A stretch of DNA of 64,000 nt from Photobacterium arenosum (GCF_014841115.1 NZ_JACYTP010000019.1:1-64000), one strand, 5' to 3'; counted from the first letter of the stretch, positions 1-11,681 are shown. The notes: generated by a model not told the origin, from the sequence alone. Numbers and translations: made by a program.

Positions 1-164
1 CTGTGCCGGTAACTCTTTTATAAAAAGTGCTACCAATTGGTCACTCAGTTCACTGATAAATCTTTTATGACTGTATCATTGTCGAGTGCCCACACAGATT
101 GCATGGTCAAATTGTTAAAGAGCTTGTTTCGATATAAATCTTTGTGATTAATCTCTCGAAACGG
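1..164 (-). other. 16S rRNA operon leader (5' part), transcribed leftward
   Basis: Read on the minus strand this is the leader upstream of a 16S rRNA gene that lies beyond the left edge. It carries a boxA antitermination element (GCTCTTTAACA, minus strand of 113-123), followed by the conserved leader block ending in ATCTGTGTGGGCACTCG. This arrangement matches the rrn leader of E. coli and vibrios. No 16S sequence itself is inside the window. Confidence 0.8.
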
Positions 165-170
165 GCGGCC

Positions 171-308
171 ATTCTAACCAATCGAAGTGAAGTGTCAAAC
201 ACTTTTTTCAATTTGTTTTTCTAACCGCTTACACTGCCTAGCGTTTCAGTTTTGCTGCTCTGCCGTGTCAGTGAGGCGGCATTATAGAGAGTTCGATCAC
301 GTTGGCAA
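171..308 (-). promoter_or_regulatory. Tandem rRNA operon promoters P1 and P2
   Basis: Two sigma-70 promoters are visible on the minus strand. The distal one (P1) has -35 TTGCCA at 303-308, a 16-bp spacer and a perfect -10 TATAAT at 281-286. The proximal one (P2) has a perfect -35 TTGACA at 193-198, a 16-bp spacer and -10 TAGAAT at 171-176. Both -10 elements are followed by GC-rich discriminators (GCCGCC; GGCCGCCCG), as in stringently controlled rRNA promoters. AT-rich sequence upstream of P1 (310-340) could serve as an UP element. Confidence 0.8.
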
Positions 309-443
309 TAGCTAAGTTGAAATAATTTTGTCATTTTCGCCCAAGCGACCAAGATTCACACAACCCCCTGTGGTTTTGGTGGTATAAACACCGGAGAAGT
401 TCCGAGACTCAGTAATCCTGCTCCAGATAATCGAGGTAACCAG

Positions 444-998
444 ATGCAAAACTCACTCCGGTCATATAAAGGAATCACTCCCACAATAGGCGAAGAAGTC
501 TATATCGACCCATCAGCCGTACTGGTAGGAGATATTCACTTGGCCGACCACAGCAGTATCTGGCCATTGGTGGCAGCACGGGGTGACGTAAACCATATCA
601 AGATAGGAGAGCGTACCAACGTACAGGATGGGACTGTCTTGCACGTCACCCGAAAAAGCAACAGCAACCCTGATGGCCATCCTCTTATTATTGGCGATGA
701 TGTGACAATTGGCCACAAAGCTATGCTCCATGGCTGCAGGGTGGGTAACCGGATCCTGATAGGGATGGGCGCTATTCTTCTTGATGGGGCAGTGATCGAA
801 GATGATGTGATTATCGGGGCAGGGACTTTAGTGCCGCCAGGCAAGGTATTGCAAAGCGGTTATTTGTATGTCGGCAGCCCCGCCAAACAGGCGAGGCCAT
901 TAACCGATGCTGAATTAGCATTTCTTCCGCAATCAGCCGATAACTATGTCCGACTAAAAGACGAGTATCTGGAAGAGAATAAGATCAGCCAATTATGA
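444..998 (+). CDS. yrdA: Gamma-class carbonic anhydrase family protein YrdA
   Basis: A 184-residue left-handed beta-helix protein built from hexapeptide repeats (for example VLVGDI, IGDDVTIG, VIEDDVIIG). His67, His91 and His96 occupy the positions of the three zinc ligands shared by trimeric gamma-carbonic anhydrases and the YrdA/CaiE family. Whether the E. coli-type YrdA is an active carbonic anhydrase is not settled, so only the family is claimed. The start has a GAGG Shine-Dalgarno upstream. It lies head to head with the leftward rrn promoters, and its last 14 bases overlap the 3' end of the convergent yrdB. Confidence 0.92.
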   Translation: MQNSLRSYKGITPTIGEEVYIDPSAVLVGDIHLADHSSIWPLVAARGDVNHIKIGERTNVQDGTVLHVTRKSNSNPDGHPLIIGDDVTIGHKAMLHGCRVGNRILIGMGAILLDGAVIEDDVIIGAGTLVPPGKVLQSGYLYVGSPAKQARPLTDAELAFLPQSADNYVRLKDEYLEENKISQL

Positions 999-1248
999 TT
1001 TCGCCGTCTTGATTGAAGTTTTCTTCGTCAATCGAAGATTCGGCGAGCTCTTCAAGATCAAAACGGTACTCGGCAAAGGCGGCTAAAATGGCCGCCTCAT
1101 CGGTCAGTGCCATCTCGGCTTTCTTTTCTAACCAGTCCAACCTGACCCAGCAACGAATTAACGCTCCGGCCTGCTGTGCAGGGAAACACACCGCCTGGCG
1201 CTCACTGTCCCAGCTCTGCAAGTCGGCAAATAAAATATCTTGATTCAT
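985..1248 (-). CDS. yrdB: DUF1488 family protein YrdB
   Basis: An 87-residue protein (begins MNQDILFADL) of the DUF1488/YrdB family, function unknown. A longer reading frame extends upstream but would run into aroE. The ATG at 1248 gives the family's usual length and has a GAGAA-type ribosome site. It follows aroE by only eight bases and is probably co-transcribed, the same order (aroE-yrdB) as in E. coli. The acidic C-terminus ends in EIIIG. No catalytic motif is apparent. Confidence 0.85.
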   Translation of the reverse strand: MNQDILFADLQSWDSERQAVCFPAQQAGALIRCWVRLDWLEKKAEMALTDEAAILAAFAEYRFDLEELAESSIDEENFNQDGEIIIG

Positions 1249-1256
1249 AGAATTCT

Positions 1257-2096
1257 CTACTTTGCCTGTAAAGTACGACGCAACTCGCGCAGTACCTGTT
1301 CGGTACCGGGCCGCATGCCTCGCCACAGCATAAAGCTCTCGGCAGCCTGACCCACCAGCATACCCAAGCCATCAATCACCTGGCGGGCTCCTAATGTCTC
1401 TGCCCACTGATTAAATGTCGTTTGCTCCTGGCCATAAACCATGTCGTAGCACACTACTTCAGGATGAATAAGGGAAGAAGGAATCCCCGGCAGCGACTGG
1501 CTCAGGCTGGCAGAGGTCGAATTGATGATCACATCGAAGTGCGGCGCATCAGCCAGATCACCCAATGCCATACCCGCAACCTCGCCATAAGCGGCAAACA
1601 TGGCGACCAATTCTTCTGCTTTGGTAAAGGTTCGGTTGGTAATCACCAGATTGGCAGGGGCCTGTGCCAGCAAAGGCAGAATGACACCACGAGCCGCACC
1701 TCCTGCTCCTATAAGAAGGATGCGCTTCCCCTGGATTGCAACCTGATTTCGCAGTAAATCCTGCACCAGACCTTCACCATCCGTGTTATCCCCGAGAATA
1801 CCGCCATCATCCAGTTTCTTCAGCGTATTCACGGCGCCGGCCAATTGCGCCCGTTCTGTCAGTTGTGTGGCATAGGTAAAAGCCAGCTCTTTAAAAGGCA
1901 CAGTAATATTACAACCACGCCCTCCGGCAGAGAAAAACTGATCCGCGGCAGCCTGAAAACCCTCCACAGGTGCCAGCCGGGCTTCATACACCATGTCTTG
2001 TGCTGTTTGACGCGCAAACAGGGTATGAATCAACGGTGACTTGCTCTGAGCAATCGGATTACCGAATACGACATATTTATCCTTGGCCTGATTCAT
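1257..2096 (-). CDS. aroE: Shikimate dehydrogenase (NADP+)
   Basis: A 279-residue enzyme that reduces 3-dehydroshikimate to shikimate in the chorismate pathway (cytosol). Visible motifs are the shikimate-binding SKS near residue 18, the catalytic lysine in TVPFK (Lys69), Asn90, the NTD triad member Asp106, the Rossmann loop GAGGAARG (130-137) and NRT (154-156), which binds the NADP phosphate. All expected catalytic residues are present. It sits in the run tsaC-hemF-aroE-yrdB, all leftward. Confidence 0.96.
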   Translation of the reverse strand: MNQAKDKYVVFGNPIAQSKSPLIHTLFARQTAQDMVYEARLAPVEGFQAAADQFFSAGGRGCNITVPFKELAFTYATQLTERAQLAGAVNTLKKLDDGGILGDNTDGEGLVQDLLRNQVAIQGKRILLIGAGGAARGVILPLLAQAPANLVITNRTFTKAEELVAMFAAYGEVAGMALGDLADAPHFDVIINSTSASLSQSLPGIPSSLIHPEVVCYDMVYGQEQTTFNQWAETLGARQVIDGLGMLVGQAAESFMLWRGMRPGTEQVLRELRRTLQAK

Positions 2097-2152
2097 GGCT
2101 GCTGTGTCTTCCTTATCACTTAATCACTTACTTAATATTCACCGGCGCCGGA

Positions 2153-3647
<1,495 letters not shown>

Positions 3648-3733
3648 CAGACCCGCTGGCGACGGCTGTTATTCTCTGGGTCGTTATTTTAACTCAATCT
3701 CAGCGAACTGCATCAATTACGCCCCAGACCGCG

Positions 3734-3771
3734 ACGCAAACGTTTTCCTTAAGGAAAAATCTCCGTATAAT
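3734..3771 (+). promoter_or_regulatory. PurR operator and purE promoter
   Basis: The 16-mer ACGCAAACGTTTTCCT at 3734-3749 matches the PurR operator consensus (ACGCAAACGTTTTCNT). A perfect -10 TATAAT lies at 3766-3771, and the operator covers the place of the -35 hexamer 17 bp upstream. This is the geometry expected for hypoxanthine/guanine-dependent repression of purEK. Match to consensus and position are seen directly; repression is inferred. Confidence 0.9.
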
Positions 3772-3819
3772 GCGCGGCAAACCCTCTTGCCTGATTAACA
3801 TAACCCTAAGGAGTTCGGG

Positions 3820-4308
3820 ATGAAAGTCGGTATTATCATGGGCTCAAAATCTGACTGGCCAACCATGCAACATGCAGCTGAGATGCTGGATCGCTTCAAT
3901 ATTGCCTACGAAACCAGAGTTGTTTCCGCACACCGGACTCCGCACCTGTTGGCCGAATACGCCGAAACCGCTCACCAGCGAGGCATTTCAGTGATTATTG
4001 CAGGGGCTGGCGGTGCCGCCCACCTTCCGGGCATGACCGCCGCTTTCACCAGCCTGCCGGTGCTTGGCGTACCTGTGCAGTCACGTGCGCTGAAAGGCAT
4101 GGACTCGCTGCTGTCGATTGTTCAGATGCCAAAAGGTGTTGCGGTAGGAACACTGGCCATTGGTGAAGCGGGCGCGGCCAATGCCGGTTTACTGGCAGCA
4201 CAAATCATAGGCACTCAGGATGCCGGCGTGATGGCAGCGATAGATGCCTTCCGCAAAGAGCAGACTGACACAGTGCTGAGCCAGCCAGATCCGTCTGAGG
4301 ACGCATGA
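3820..4308 (+). CDS. purE: 5-(Carboxyamino)imidazole ribonucleotide mutase, class I PurE
   Basis: A 162-residue enzyme that converts N5-CAIR to CAIR in de novo purine synthesis. The nucleotide-binding MGSKSDWP (7-14), the active-site SAHRTP (36-41, with His38 as the acid/base) and the glycine-rich [14 protein letters not shown] segment are all present. AAGGAG sits just before the ATG. Its stop overlaps the purK start in an ATGA junction, so the two are translationally coupled. A PurR box lies 70-85 bp upstream. Confidence 0.97.
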   Translation: MKVGIIMGSKSDWPTMQHAAEMLDRFNIAYETRVVSAHRTPHLLAEYAETAHQRGISVIIAGAGGAAHLPGMTAAFTSLPVLGVPVQSRALKGMDSLLSIVQMPKGVAVGTLAIGEAGAANAGLLAAQIIGTQDAGVMAAIDAFRKEQTDTVLSQPDPSEDA

Positions 4309-5435
4309 TAATGAAAAAGGTTCTGGTTTTAGGTGCCGGGCAGCTGGCCCGCATGATGTCACTGGCTGGTGCCCCGTTAAATATTGATGTTATCGCCTAC
4401 GACGTAAACAGTGAAAACATAATGCACCCGCTGACGCAAACCGTGCTCGGCCACGGACTGGATAGCGCGATTGCCCAGTGCGACGTCATCACCGCAGAGT
4501 TCGAGCATATCCCGCATGATATCCTGGATACTTGCGAGAAAAGCGGAAAGTTCCTGCCGGCGACAGCGGCGATCAAAGCCGGTGGTGATCGACGCATTGA
4601 GAAAGCCTTGCTGGATAAGGCCGGCGTAAAAAATGCCCTATACACTGTGATTCAAAGCCGCGACGACTTAAACACCGCCATTGCACATGTCGGTGTCCCT
4701 ATGGTGCTGAAAAGTGCCCTGGGCGGCTACGACGGCAAAGGCCAGTGGCGGCTGAAAGATTCCGCCGATGCTGATCTTATCTGGCCGGAAATGGCACAAT
4801 GCATCGCCTCCACCCCGACTCAGGCAATTGTGGCTGAACAGTTCGTGCCTTTTGATCGCGAAGTCTCTTTAGTGGGTGTCCGTGGCAAAAACGGGGACAT
4901 TGCTGTCTATCCGTTAGCAGAAAATGTGCACACCGATGGTGTACTGAGCCTGTCTACCGCAATCCATTGCCCTGAGCTGCAACAACAAGCCAAAGAGATG
5001 TTCACCGCAGTTGCGGACAGTCTGGATTATGTCGGCGTACTGGCGCTGGAGTTCTTTGATGTACAAGGCCAACTGCTGGTGAATGAAATTGCTCCCCGGG
5101 TGCACAATTCAGGACACTGGACCCAGCAGGGCGCGGAAACCTGTCAGTTCGAAAACCATTTACGGGCGGTGTGCGGCTTGCCACTGGGCAGCACGGATTT
5201 TATTCGTCACACTGCTATGATCAATATTCTGGGGGAAGACACCCTGCCTGAAGACCTGCTGGCCATGGCGGGCTGCCATATTCACTGGTATGGCAAGGAA
5301 AAACGCGCGGGGCGCAAGATGGGGCATATCAATGTCTGCGCCAACAACAACAGCCTGCTGGAATCGCGCCTTGCTTCGCTGGCAGAGATCTTAAACCCTC
5401 ACACTTTCCCGGCCCTGCAGCAATACCGCAACTAA
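4305..5435 (+). CDS. purK: 5-(Carboxyamino)imidazole ribonucleotide synthase
   Basis: A 376-residue ATP-grasp enzyme that carboxylates AIR with bicarbonate and ATP to N5-CAIR, the substrate for PurE. The N-terminal dinucleotide-type loop LGAGQLARM is followed by the ATP-grasp loop [14 protein letters not shown] and the metal-binding [13 protein letters not shown]. Translation can start at 4305 (overlapping the purE stop) or at the ATG two codons later. It is the last gene of the PurR-controlled pair and is convergent with yrdD. Confidence 0.96.
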   Translation: MIMKKVLVLGAGQLARMMSLAGAPLNIDVIAYDVNSENIMHPLTQTVLGHGLDSAIAQCDVITAEFEHIPHDILDTCEKSGKFLPATAAIKAGGDRRIEKALLDKAGVKNALYTVIQSRDDLNTAIAHVGVPMVLKSALGGYDGKGQWRLKDSADADLIWPEMAQCIASTPTQAIVAEQFVPFDREVSLVGVRGKNGDIAVYPLAENVHTDGVLSLSTAIHCPELQQQAKEMFTAVADSLDYVGVLALEFFDVQGQLLVNEIAPRVHNSGHWTQQGAETCQFENHLRAVCGLPLGSTDFIRHTAMINILGEDTLPEDLLAMAGCHIHWYGKEKRAGRKMGHINVCANNNSLLESRLASLAEILNPHTFPALQQYRN

Positions 5436-5526
5436 ACCTTTATACGCAGGCGGCATGAGCTGTCTGCGTCCTTTCAACGAGTCATCCAGACTTAACAGCA
5501 GCTGTTCCAAAGGAAAGGCCGCCAGA

Positions 5527-6087
5527 TCAGGACGACTGGATATGCTGGCACTTACGGTTAGCACACTGGTGTTTCTCACCGTTGGCGAGCTTTTTTTGTA
5601 CCAGCAACGGATAGCCACAGGCTTCACATTCTCCGGCAACGGGCTGCGCATTGACGGCAAATTTACACTTGGGATAGCAATCACAGCCATAAAACGCCTT
5701 GCCGTAACGACTGTTACGCTTCACCAGATGGCCAGTGCCGCATTCAGGACATAACCAAGTATGCTGTTGCGGTTCTGCAGGTGGCGCATTTTGCGTTTCT
5801 ATATGGTGACATTCTGGGTAATTGCTGCAGCCGATGAACATACCGTAGCGTCCCTGGCGCAGGACCAGCTCATGCTGACACTCGGGGCAAGGTACGCCCA
5901 GCTCTTTAACTATATGACCATCATTCTGATGCAGCGGTTTGATGTAATCGCAGACCGGATAGGCGCTGCAACCTAAAAAGGGACCGTGTTTTCCATGGCG
6001 CATTAACAGAGCCGCCCCGCATTGAGGGCAGGGCGTCTCTTGGTGAACCTGGTGGGAAAACAGCTCAGGGTTAATTTTACTGGCCAT
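5527..6087 (-). CDS. yrdD: Topoisomerase-type C4 zinc-finger protein YrdD
   Basis: A 186-residue protein made almost wholly of zinc-finger units of the kind found at the C-terminus of topoisomerase I. Three repeats have the form CPxC...C-x(4)-YPxC (around residues 20-46, 68-94 and 114-137), and a fourth cysteine unit with CEAC ends near the C-terminus. There is no topoisomerase catalytic domain. Binding of single-stranded nucleic acid is inferred from the fold. It lies downstream of smg and dprA, as in E. coli. Confidence 0.88.
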   Translation of the reverse strand: MASKINPELFSHQVHQETPCPQCGAALLMRHGKHGPFLGCSAYPVCDYIKPLHQNDGHIVKELGVPCPECQHELVLRQGRYGMFIGCSNYPECHHIETQNAPPAEPQQHTWLCPECGTGHLVKRNSRYGKAFYGCDCYPKCKFAVNAQPVAGECEACGYPLLVQKKLANGEKHQCANRKCQHIQSS

Positions 6088-6118
6088 ACCTCAGGCCTTC
6101 GCTTCTGTTATGTCGCAA

Positions 6119-6592
6119 TTAATGAAGATAGCCGTCCTCTGCACCATAAAGTAGTTCTTCCATCTGGCTGTAAGCACTTTCATTGCCTGGCGCATTAAAC
6201 AGCACCATCAGGATAATCCACTTCAGATCATCGAGTATAAATTCTGTCGTTTCCAGTTCCATAACTCTGTCTATCACCATCTCCCGAGTGTCAGAACTCA
6301 GTACATGGATCTGTTCCAGATAAGTCAGAAAACCACGACAAGTAACGTCCAGACGATTCATCTCATCCTGTGTATAAACACGGATCGAGGTTACCGCACT
6401 GGTGTTCATATAAGGGGTGTGGTCGGTATCTTGCAGCGCTGCAAGTTTCTCTAGCCAGTTCAGAGCCTTATAAATATCTTCTTGGTGAAATCCTGCGCGT
6501 AGCAATTCTTCGGACAGTTCGTCCTGATCTACCATTAATTCAGCGTCACTGTGAATATAGGTTTCAAACAGGTACATGAGTATATCCATCAT
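6119..6592 (-). CDS. smg: Smg family protein (DUF494)
   Basis: A 157-residue protein of the Smg/DUF494 family, always found next to dprA in gammaproteobacteria and of unknown function. It begins [16 protein letters not shown] and contains the typical helical, acidic composition and the closing block [14 protein letters not shown]. It starts two bases after the end of dprA, so dprA-smg-yrdD is probably one transcription unit. Confidence 0.9.
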   Translation of the reverse strand: MMDILMYLFETYIHSDAELMVDQDELSEELLRAGFHQEDIYKALNWLEKLAALQDTDHTPYMNTSAVTSIRVYTQDEMNRLDVTCRGFLTYLEQIHVLSSDTREMVIDRVMELETTEFILDDLKWIILMVLFNAPGNESAYSQMEELLYGAEDGYLH

Positions 6593-6594
6593 GA

Positions 6595-7689
6595 CTAGCC
6601 CCTCCTCGATCTGATATAGCCACCGGGCACTGAAGTGATAACCCCTTGCAATTCTAACTCCAGCAATTGCGTCATTACTTCATGGACAGGTTGATCACAA
6701 CGTTCAGCAACCACATCTACGGGTGTTGCTTCATTGCCTACGTTAGCCAACACCGCATTAAATGGCAATTGCTCATTTTCAGGATGTGGCAGCGATACGC
6801 TCATTTGACTACTTTTTGCGCAGTGGGTGAGTGCGCCAACCTCCTCAAAGATGTCGACCGGGCTTTCCACCAGTTTAGCACCGGATTTGATCAGCGCGTT
6901 ACAGCCTTTGCTGCCTGGTGCATAAATAGAGCCGGGGAGTGCAAACACATCGCGATCTTGCTCCAGCGCATAGCGTGCTGTGATAAGCGAGCCGCTCTTG
7001 AGTGCGGCCTCCACCACGAGAACGCCGACGGACAGTCCGCTGATAATGCGGTTGCGGCGGGGAAAATGCTGCGGTCTGGGGGATTCTGACGGCCAGAACT
7101 CGGAGACCAGGGCTCCCTGCTCCGCAATCAGACCCGCCAGTTCCCGATGGGCCGCGGGGTAGATGCGTCCCAGGCCAGAGCCCAGCACCGCCACAGTCGC
7201 ACCGCCATTTTTCAGTGCGCTGTCATGGGCGTGACCATCGACCCCCAGCGCCAGGCCACTGGTCACCACATAATCCGCTGCCACCATAGCTGCGGCAAAC
7301 TCCCGTGCCGCCTCACGGCCGTCAAGACTGGCATGCCGACTGCCGACAATCGCCAGTTGCGGTTCACAGAGCCAATGTGGTTCTCCACGAATAAAAAGGA
7401 CAGGCGGCGGTGAGCTGATTTCCTTGAGCAAGCGAGGATAAGCCGGGTCACTTAATACTAATAGTTGTTGATTATCCTGCTCGCACCAGCGCAGAGCTTC
7501 TTGCAAGCGCTTGCTGTCCGGCTGGCGCAACAGGGAGATTTGCGACCCTTTGAGCCCCATTGCCATCAGGTGCGATTCGGGCATTTTGCGAATCTCAGTC
7601 ACTGTGGCCTGATCTAACAATTGCTGGATCCGCTGTCCGCCCAAGCCGGGCACTGCCGCCAGTGCCAGCCAGTCTTCCCTGTCACTCAT
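6595..7689 (-). CDS. dprA: DNA-processing protein DprA (Smf)
   Basis: A protein of 364 residues (from the ATG at 7689) that binds incoming single-stranded DNA during transformation and loads RecA. It has an N-terminal helix-hairpin region ([12 protein letters not shown]), the central Rossmann-like domain with the conserved [46 protein letters not shown] and GSKGCNALI blocks, and a C-terminal winged helix ([18 protein letters not shown]). A TTG four codons upstream (7701) is an alternative start. The 5' end overlaps the preceding gene by eight bases, suggesting coupling. comM elsewhere in the window also acts in transformation. Confidence 0.94.
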   Translation of the reverse strand: MSDREDWLALAAVPGLGGQRIQQLLDQATVTEIRKMPESHLMAMGLKGSQISLLRQPDSKRLQEALRWCEQDNQQLLVLSDPAYPRLLKEISSPPPVLFIRGEPHWLCEPQLAIVGSRHASLDGREAAREFAAAMVAADYVVTSGLALGVDGHAHDSALKNGGATVAVLGSGLGRIYPAAHRELAGLIAEQGALVSEFWPSESPRPQHFPRRNRIISGLSVGVLVVEAALKSGSLITARYALEQDRDVFALPGSIYAPGSKGCNALIKSGAKLVESPVDIFEEVGALTHCAKSSQMSVSLPHPENEQLPFNAVLANVGNEATPVDVVAERCDQPVHEVMTQLLELELQGVITSVPGGYIRSRRG

Positions 7690-8365
7690 GTTCGCGATCA
7701 ATGCGTTTAGCGATATCGCCGATTTTTATCGGACCCTGACTGCTAATGACCTGAGCGAGGCTGAACTGGTCAAGGGTGTCGCCAATTTCCACATCGGCCA
7801 CCAGCCGCTGTCCCAGCAATTGATGCTCAATCCGCCAGCGCTGACCGGGCTCCAGACCGTGCTCCGCGCCGTGATCCAGCACCAGCCAGTCCTGCATATA
7901 ATGGTGGTCCTGCAAACCTCCCAGCACTCTGACAGCCTTCGGAGGGACATCGGACTGCTCGGCTGAATGGGGAGCCGTGGGCCTGAGCAGGCGATCACCC
8001 GGGCGGATTTCCTGCATCCCTGCGGTAACGGCCAGCCGGCTGCCCTGATCATCATTGGTCACCACTGTGACGCTGGCCACCGGCAGCATACCCCACACAT
8101 CGGCGGCGGAATGATAGGAAGGTTCAGTCGTGCTAAATGCCCGCGTCGGACGATAGATATGCCAGGTACTGCCATTCTCGAGCACTTCTTTGACCAGGAG
8201 TTCATCTTCGTGGGTCAAGTATTGACGCCCGTTCATCACAGGTATCACTCTCGGGGCTAATCCCAGTTGCTCGGCGGTTACTAAACGCCCCGGCAACCCG
8301 AATCCGGCAACGGCCGGCGTTAGCGTCGACAGCCACAACACACTCAGCCATACACACATACGCAT
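7682..8365 (-). CDS. Secreted protein next to dprA, homologue of vibrio LysM protein but without LysM domain
   Basis: A 227-residue protein whose ATG at 8365 gives a clear signal peptide (MRMCVWLSVLWLSTLTPAVA, cleavage after AVA). The mature part carries two segments with the PRVIPVMNGRQYLTHEDELLV and RPGDRLL patterns that I associate, from memory, with the longer LysM-containing protein encoded between dprA and def in vibrios. The usual N-terminal LysM motif (YTVxxGDTLWDI type) is absent here, so a peptidoglycan role is only suggested. It overlaps dprA and diverges from def. An upstream in-frame start at 8413 would spoil the signal peptide. Confidence 0.75.
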   Translation of the reverse strand: MRMCVWLSVLWLSTLTPAVAGFGLPGRLVTAEQLGLAPRVIPVMNGRQYLTHEDELLVKEVLENGSTWHIYRPTRAFSTTEPSYHSAADVWGMLPVASVTVVTNDDQGSRLAVTAGMQEIRPGDRLLRPTAPHSAEQSDVPPKAVRVLGGLQDHHYMQDWLVLDHGAEHGLEPGQRWRIEHQLLGQRLVADVEIGDTLDQFSLAQVISSQGPIKIGDIAKRIDREHE

Positions 8366-8629
8366 CGTCAATAATCCCTTCTCGCTACACTCATACTGCA
8401 GCTTGTCAGGCAAAGACGTCTGTTACTATTTGATGATTGGATCTTTGCGGCAGAATTCTCGCTTTCAGATTCGGGTTTCATCGTACCGGTAATGGTACTG
8501 ACGGCCGGTATCACAGCCGGTTGTCCGGCAGACAAAGGCGTCGAAAGCTGTTCTTTGATGATGAAAATGACTAGAATTAGAGCAAATAAGCTATTGTCCT
8601 TTTTTATACGTCAATATTTACGGGAATCT

Positions 8630-9139
8630 ATGTCTGTTTTAAACGTGTTAACTTTCCCTGATGATCGCCTGCGTACTGTCGCCAAGCCAGTCGAAGCGGT
8701 CACGCCTGAAATCCAGAAAATCGTCGATGACATGCTGGACACTATGTATGACGAAGATGGTATCGGCCTGGCGGCCACACAGGTTGATATTCATCAGCGA
8801 ATCGTTGTCATTGATATCTCGGAAGAACGCAACCAGCCCATGGTGCTGATCAACCCGGAAATCCTGGAAAAACGCGGCGAAGACGGCATCGAAGAAGGTT
8901 GCCTGTCGGTACCTGGCGCCCGTGCGCTGGTTCCCCGCGCCGCGGAAGTCACAGTGCGCGCACTGGACCGTGACGGCAAGGAATACACTTTTGAAGCCGA
9001 CGATCTGCTGGCTATCTGTGTACAGCACGAGCTGGACCATCTGGCCGGTAAACTTTTCGTTGATTACCTGTCACCTCTCAAGCGCCAGCGTATCCAGAAA
9101 AAGCTGGAAAAAATGAAGCGCTACCAAGAGCAAGTCTAA
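8630..9139 (+). CDS. def: Peptide deformylase
   Basis: A 169-residue metallo-hydrolase that removes the formyl group from nascent N-terminal methionine. The three family motifs are intact: GIGLAATQ (44-51), EGCLS (89-93) with metal ligand Cys91, and QHELDHL (132-138) with His133, His137 and catalytic Glu134. A longer in-frame extension from 8492 has no family counterpart, and the ATG at 8630 follows a GGGAA ribosome site. fmt follows after 15 bases, forming the classic def-fmt pair. Confidence 0.97.
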   Translation: MSVLNVLTFPDDRLRTVAKPVEAVTPEIQKIVDDMLDTMYDEDGIGLAATQVDIHQRIVVIDISEERNQPMVLINPEILEKRGEDGIEEGCLSVPGARALVPRAAEVTVRALDRDGKEYTFEADDLLAICVQHELDHLAGKLFVDYLSPLKRQRIQKKLEKMKRYQEQV

Positions 9140-9154
9140 GAAGCCGAGGTTATC

Positions 9155-10099
9155 TTGAGCCAACCTTTACGTATCGTATTTGCTGGTACGCCTGATTTCG
9201 CCGCCCGTCATCTGGCGGCGTTATTATCTTCACAGCACGAGGTTATAGCCGTTTACACCCGTCAGGATCAGCCTGCCGGTCGCGGTAAGAAACTCACCGC
9301 CAGCCCGGTCAAACACCTGGCGCTGGAACAGCATATCCCGGTTTACCAGCCGAAAACCCTGCGCGATGAAACCGCCCAGCAGGAACTGGCCGCCCTGAAT
9401 GCCGACCTCATGGTAGTGGTGGCCTACGGCCTGATCCTGCCCAAAGTGGTACTGGATACCCCGCGTCTGGGCTGTATTAATGTCCATGGCTCGATTCTGC
9501 CGCGCTGGCGGGGAGCAGCGCCAATCCAGCGCTCTATCTGGGCGGGGGATGCCGAAACCGGTGTCACCATCATGCAGATGGATGAAGGTCTGGATACCGG
9601 CGACATGCTGAAAATCGCCTCACTGCCGATTGCCGCAACAGATACCAGCGCCAGCCTGTACGACAAACTGGCCGAACTGGGACCGGACACCCTGCTGAGC
9701 TGTCTGGACGATATCGCCGCAGGCCGCGCCGTGGCGGAAAAACAAAATGACGAGCGTGCCAATTACGCAGAAAAACTCAGCAAAGAAGAAGCGAAAATCG
9801 ACTGGGCCATGGACGCCGAAACGATTGAGCGCTGTGTTCGCGCCTTCAATCCATGGCCGATGAGCTTTTTTACCGTGGCAGAGCAAAACGTCAAAGTCTG
9901 GCAGACCGAAGTGGAAGCCGATAACCAGGGCCAGGCGCCCGGCACCATTTTGTCAGCCGACAAACATGGCATAGTGGTTGCCACCGCAAAAGGCGCGTTG
10001 CGTCTGGTACAACTGCAACCGCCGGGCAAGAAAGCCATGGCAGCTCAGGATCTGCTGAACTCACGCCGCGAGTGGTTTACCCCGGGTGCCGTGCTGTAA
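9155..10099 (+). CDS. fmt: Methionyl-tRNA formyltransferase
   Basis: A 314-residue enzyme that formylates initiator Met-tRNA from 10-formyl-tetrahydrofolate. The catalytic triad is visible: Asn109 and His111 in [16 protein letters not shown] and Asp147 in LDTGD. The C-terminal OB-fold domain for tRNA binding follows from about residue 205. The start codon is TTG (9155), with GAGG at 9146-9149 five bases upstream. No better ATG exists near the conserved [10 protein letters not shown] hairpin terminator follows at 10127. Confidence 0.96.
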   Translation: MSQPLRIVFAGTPDFAARHLAALLSSQHEVIAVYTRQDQPAGRGKKLTASPVKHLALEQHIPVYQPKTLRDETAQQELAALNADLMVVVAYGLILPKVVLDTPRLGCINVHGSILPRWRGAAPIQRSIWAGDAETGVTIMQMDEGLDTGDMLKIASLPIAATDTSASLYDKLAELGPDTLLSCLDDIAAGRAVAEKQNDERANYAEKLSKEEAKIDWAMDAETIERCVRAFNPWPMSFFTVAEQNVKVWQTEVEADNQGQAPGTILSADKHGIVVATAKGALRLVQLQPPGKKAMAAQDLLNSRREWFTPGAVL

Positions 10100-10126
10100 A
10101 CAGCCGTGCCCCTGCAAACGTTTTTT

Positions 10127-10165
10127 AGCCAGTGAACAGCAGATTTGCTGTTGCGCTGGCTTTTT
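10127..10165 (+). terminator. Rho-independent terminator after fmt
   Basis: An interrupted hairpin: outer stem AGCCAG/CTGGCT and inner stem AACAGCA/TGCTGTT, followed by TTTTT. It separates def-fmt from rsmB, so rsmB may have its own promoter or depend on read-through. Confidence 0.7.
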
Positions 10166-10236
10166 CATTCGCCGCTCACGCGGCAACCATGGCAGTCAGT
10201 AAACTGCCATAAGCTCATCTAGTCAGGAATTCAATC

Positions 10237-11535
10237 ATGAATGTAAGAGCTGCTGCGGCCGAGGTGATCTATCAGGTGGTGGATCAGGGCCAATCGCTTG
10301 CTACTGCTCTGCCGGCGGCGCAACAGGGTATCAAACCCCGTGACCACGCCCTGCTGCAGGAAATCTGCTACGGCGTGCTGCGCTGGCTACCGCGCCTGGA
10401 ATCTGTCACTCAATCCTTGATGGACAAGCCGCTGAAGGGCAAACAACGTGTGTTTCATCATTTGATCCTGGTCGGTCTGTACCAGCTCGGGTATATGCGC
10501 ATACCAGCGCATGCCGCCGTGGCCGAGACAGTCGATGCAACCAAGACACTGAAAAAGCCTCAGCTGCGTGGCCTGATCAACGCTATTTTGCGTAACTATC
10601 AGCGTCAGCAAGAAGAGCTGGATCAGCAAGCGATGAGCCATGATGCCGGTAAATACGGCCATCCAGGCTGGTTACTCAAGCTGTTGCGCGAGCACTACCC
10701 GACGCAACTGGACGCTGTGACCGCCGCCAACAACACCAAAGCCCCGATGTGGCTGCGGGTGAATCGCCGTCACCACAGCCGGGATCAGTACCTGGCCCTG
10801 CTGGACGGCACAGACATCAGAGCGACTGTACATCCACAGGCCGGCGATGCGCTGAAACTGGAGCGCGCCTGCGATGTTCAGCTGCTGCCGGGTTTTGCCG
10901 ATGGCTGGGTATCAGTGCAGGATGCCGCCGCACAGCTGGCGGTCGATTACCTCAAGCCACAGGCCGGCGAGCTGATCCTTGACTGCTGCGCCGCGCCGGG
11001 CGGCAAAACCGCCCATATTCTGGAGCGCGAGCCGGGCGCCAGTGTCGTCGCCATCGACTGTGATGAGCAGCGCCTGCTGAGAATCAAAGACAACCTGCAG
11101 CGCTTGCAACTGGACGCAGAAGTATTGTGCGCCGATGCCCGTTACCCGCAGCAATGGTGGCAGGGCAGTGCCTTTGACCGGATTTTGCTCGACGCACCGT
11201 GTTCGGCAACCGGGGTGATCCGCCGCCATCCGGACATCAAATGGCTGCGCCGCGCCGACGATATTGCGGCACTGGCGACCCTGCAGGCAGAAATTCTGGA
11301 TGCCATGTGGCAACAGCTGAAACCGGGCGGCACGCTGGTGTACGCAACCTGCTCCATCCTGCCGCAGGAAAACCGCGAGCAAGTGAAAGCCTTCCTGTCG
11401 CGCACGCCAGACGCTGTGCTGGCCGAAGGGACAGAGAACGGCACCGCTGATGCGCCAGGGCGCCAAATCCTGCCAGGTGAAGAGGACATGGACGGCTTCT
11501 ATTACGCGGTGCTGGAGAAACGCCTGACGGTCTGA
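10237..11535 (+). CDS. rsmB: 16S rRNA (cytosine-967-C5)-methyltransferase
   Basis: A 432-residue enzyme (formerly Sun) that methylates C967 of 16S rRNA. Residues 1 to about 140 form a NusB-like RNA-binding domain. The SAM-binding motif [13 protein letters not shown] starts at residue 249. The two conserved cysteines of RNA m5C methylases are seen in DAPCSATG (Cys322) and [11 protein letters not shown] (Cys372, the expected nucleophile). The order def-fmt-rsmB-trkA is conserved in enterics and vibrios. Confidence 0.96.
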   Translation: MNVRAAAAEVIYQVVDQGQSLATALPAAQQGIKPRDHALLQEICYGVLRWLPRLESVTQSLMDKPLKGKQRVFHHLILVGLYQLGYMRIPAHAAVAETVDATKTLKKPQLRGLINAILRNYQRQQEELDQQAMSHDAGKYGHPGWLLKLLREHYPTQLDAVTAANNTKAPMWLRVNRRHHSRDQYLALLDGTDIRATVHPQAGDALKLERACDVQLLPGFADGWVSVQDAAAQLAVDYLKPQAGELILDCCAAPGGKTAHILEREPGASVVAIDCDEQRLLRIKDNLQRLQLDAEVLCADARYPQQWWQGSAFDRILLDAPCSATGVIRRHPDIKWLRRADDIAALATLQAEILDAMWQQLKPGGTLVYATCSILPQENREQVKAFLSRTPDAVLAEGTENGTADAPGRQILPGEEDMDGFYYAVLEKRLTV

Positions 11536-11681
11536 TCCCGTGGTGAGAGAAGTCTCTGCGTATTCCGCAAAGCAAGGTTAAGTCTTTGTGCAAACGGGTT
11601 GAAATTGCTGCTTCTCTCGCCAACTCAGTGTACCCTAACGACAAACAGCAAGGATCTGAGAACACTCATCAGGCATCAGCT

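Noticed and set aside
10113..10126. PurR-like TGCAAACGTTTTTT at the end of fmt
   Set aside because: Several outer positions differ from the consensus, it abuts a terminator, and there is no purine gene or clear promoter downstream.
11586..11681. N-terminal extension of TrkA
   Set aside because: The family begins at [12 protein letters not shown], and the extension lies in the rsmB-trkA spacer.
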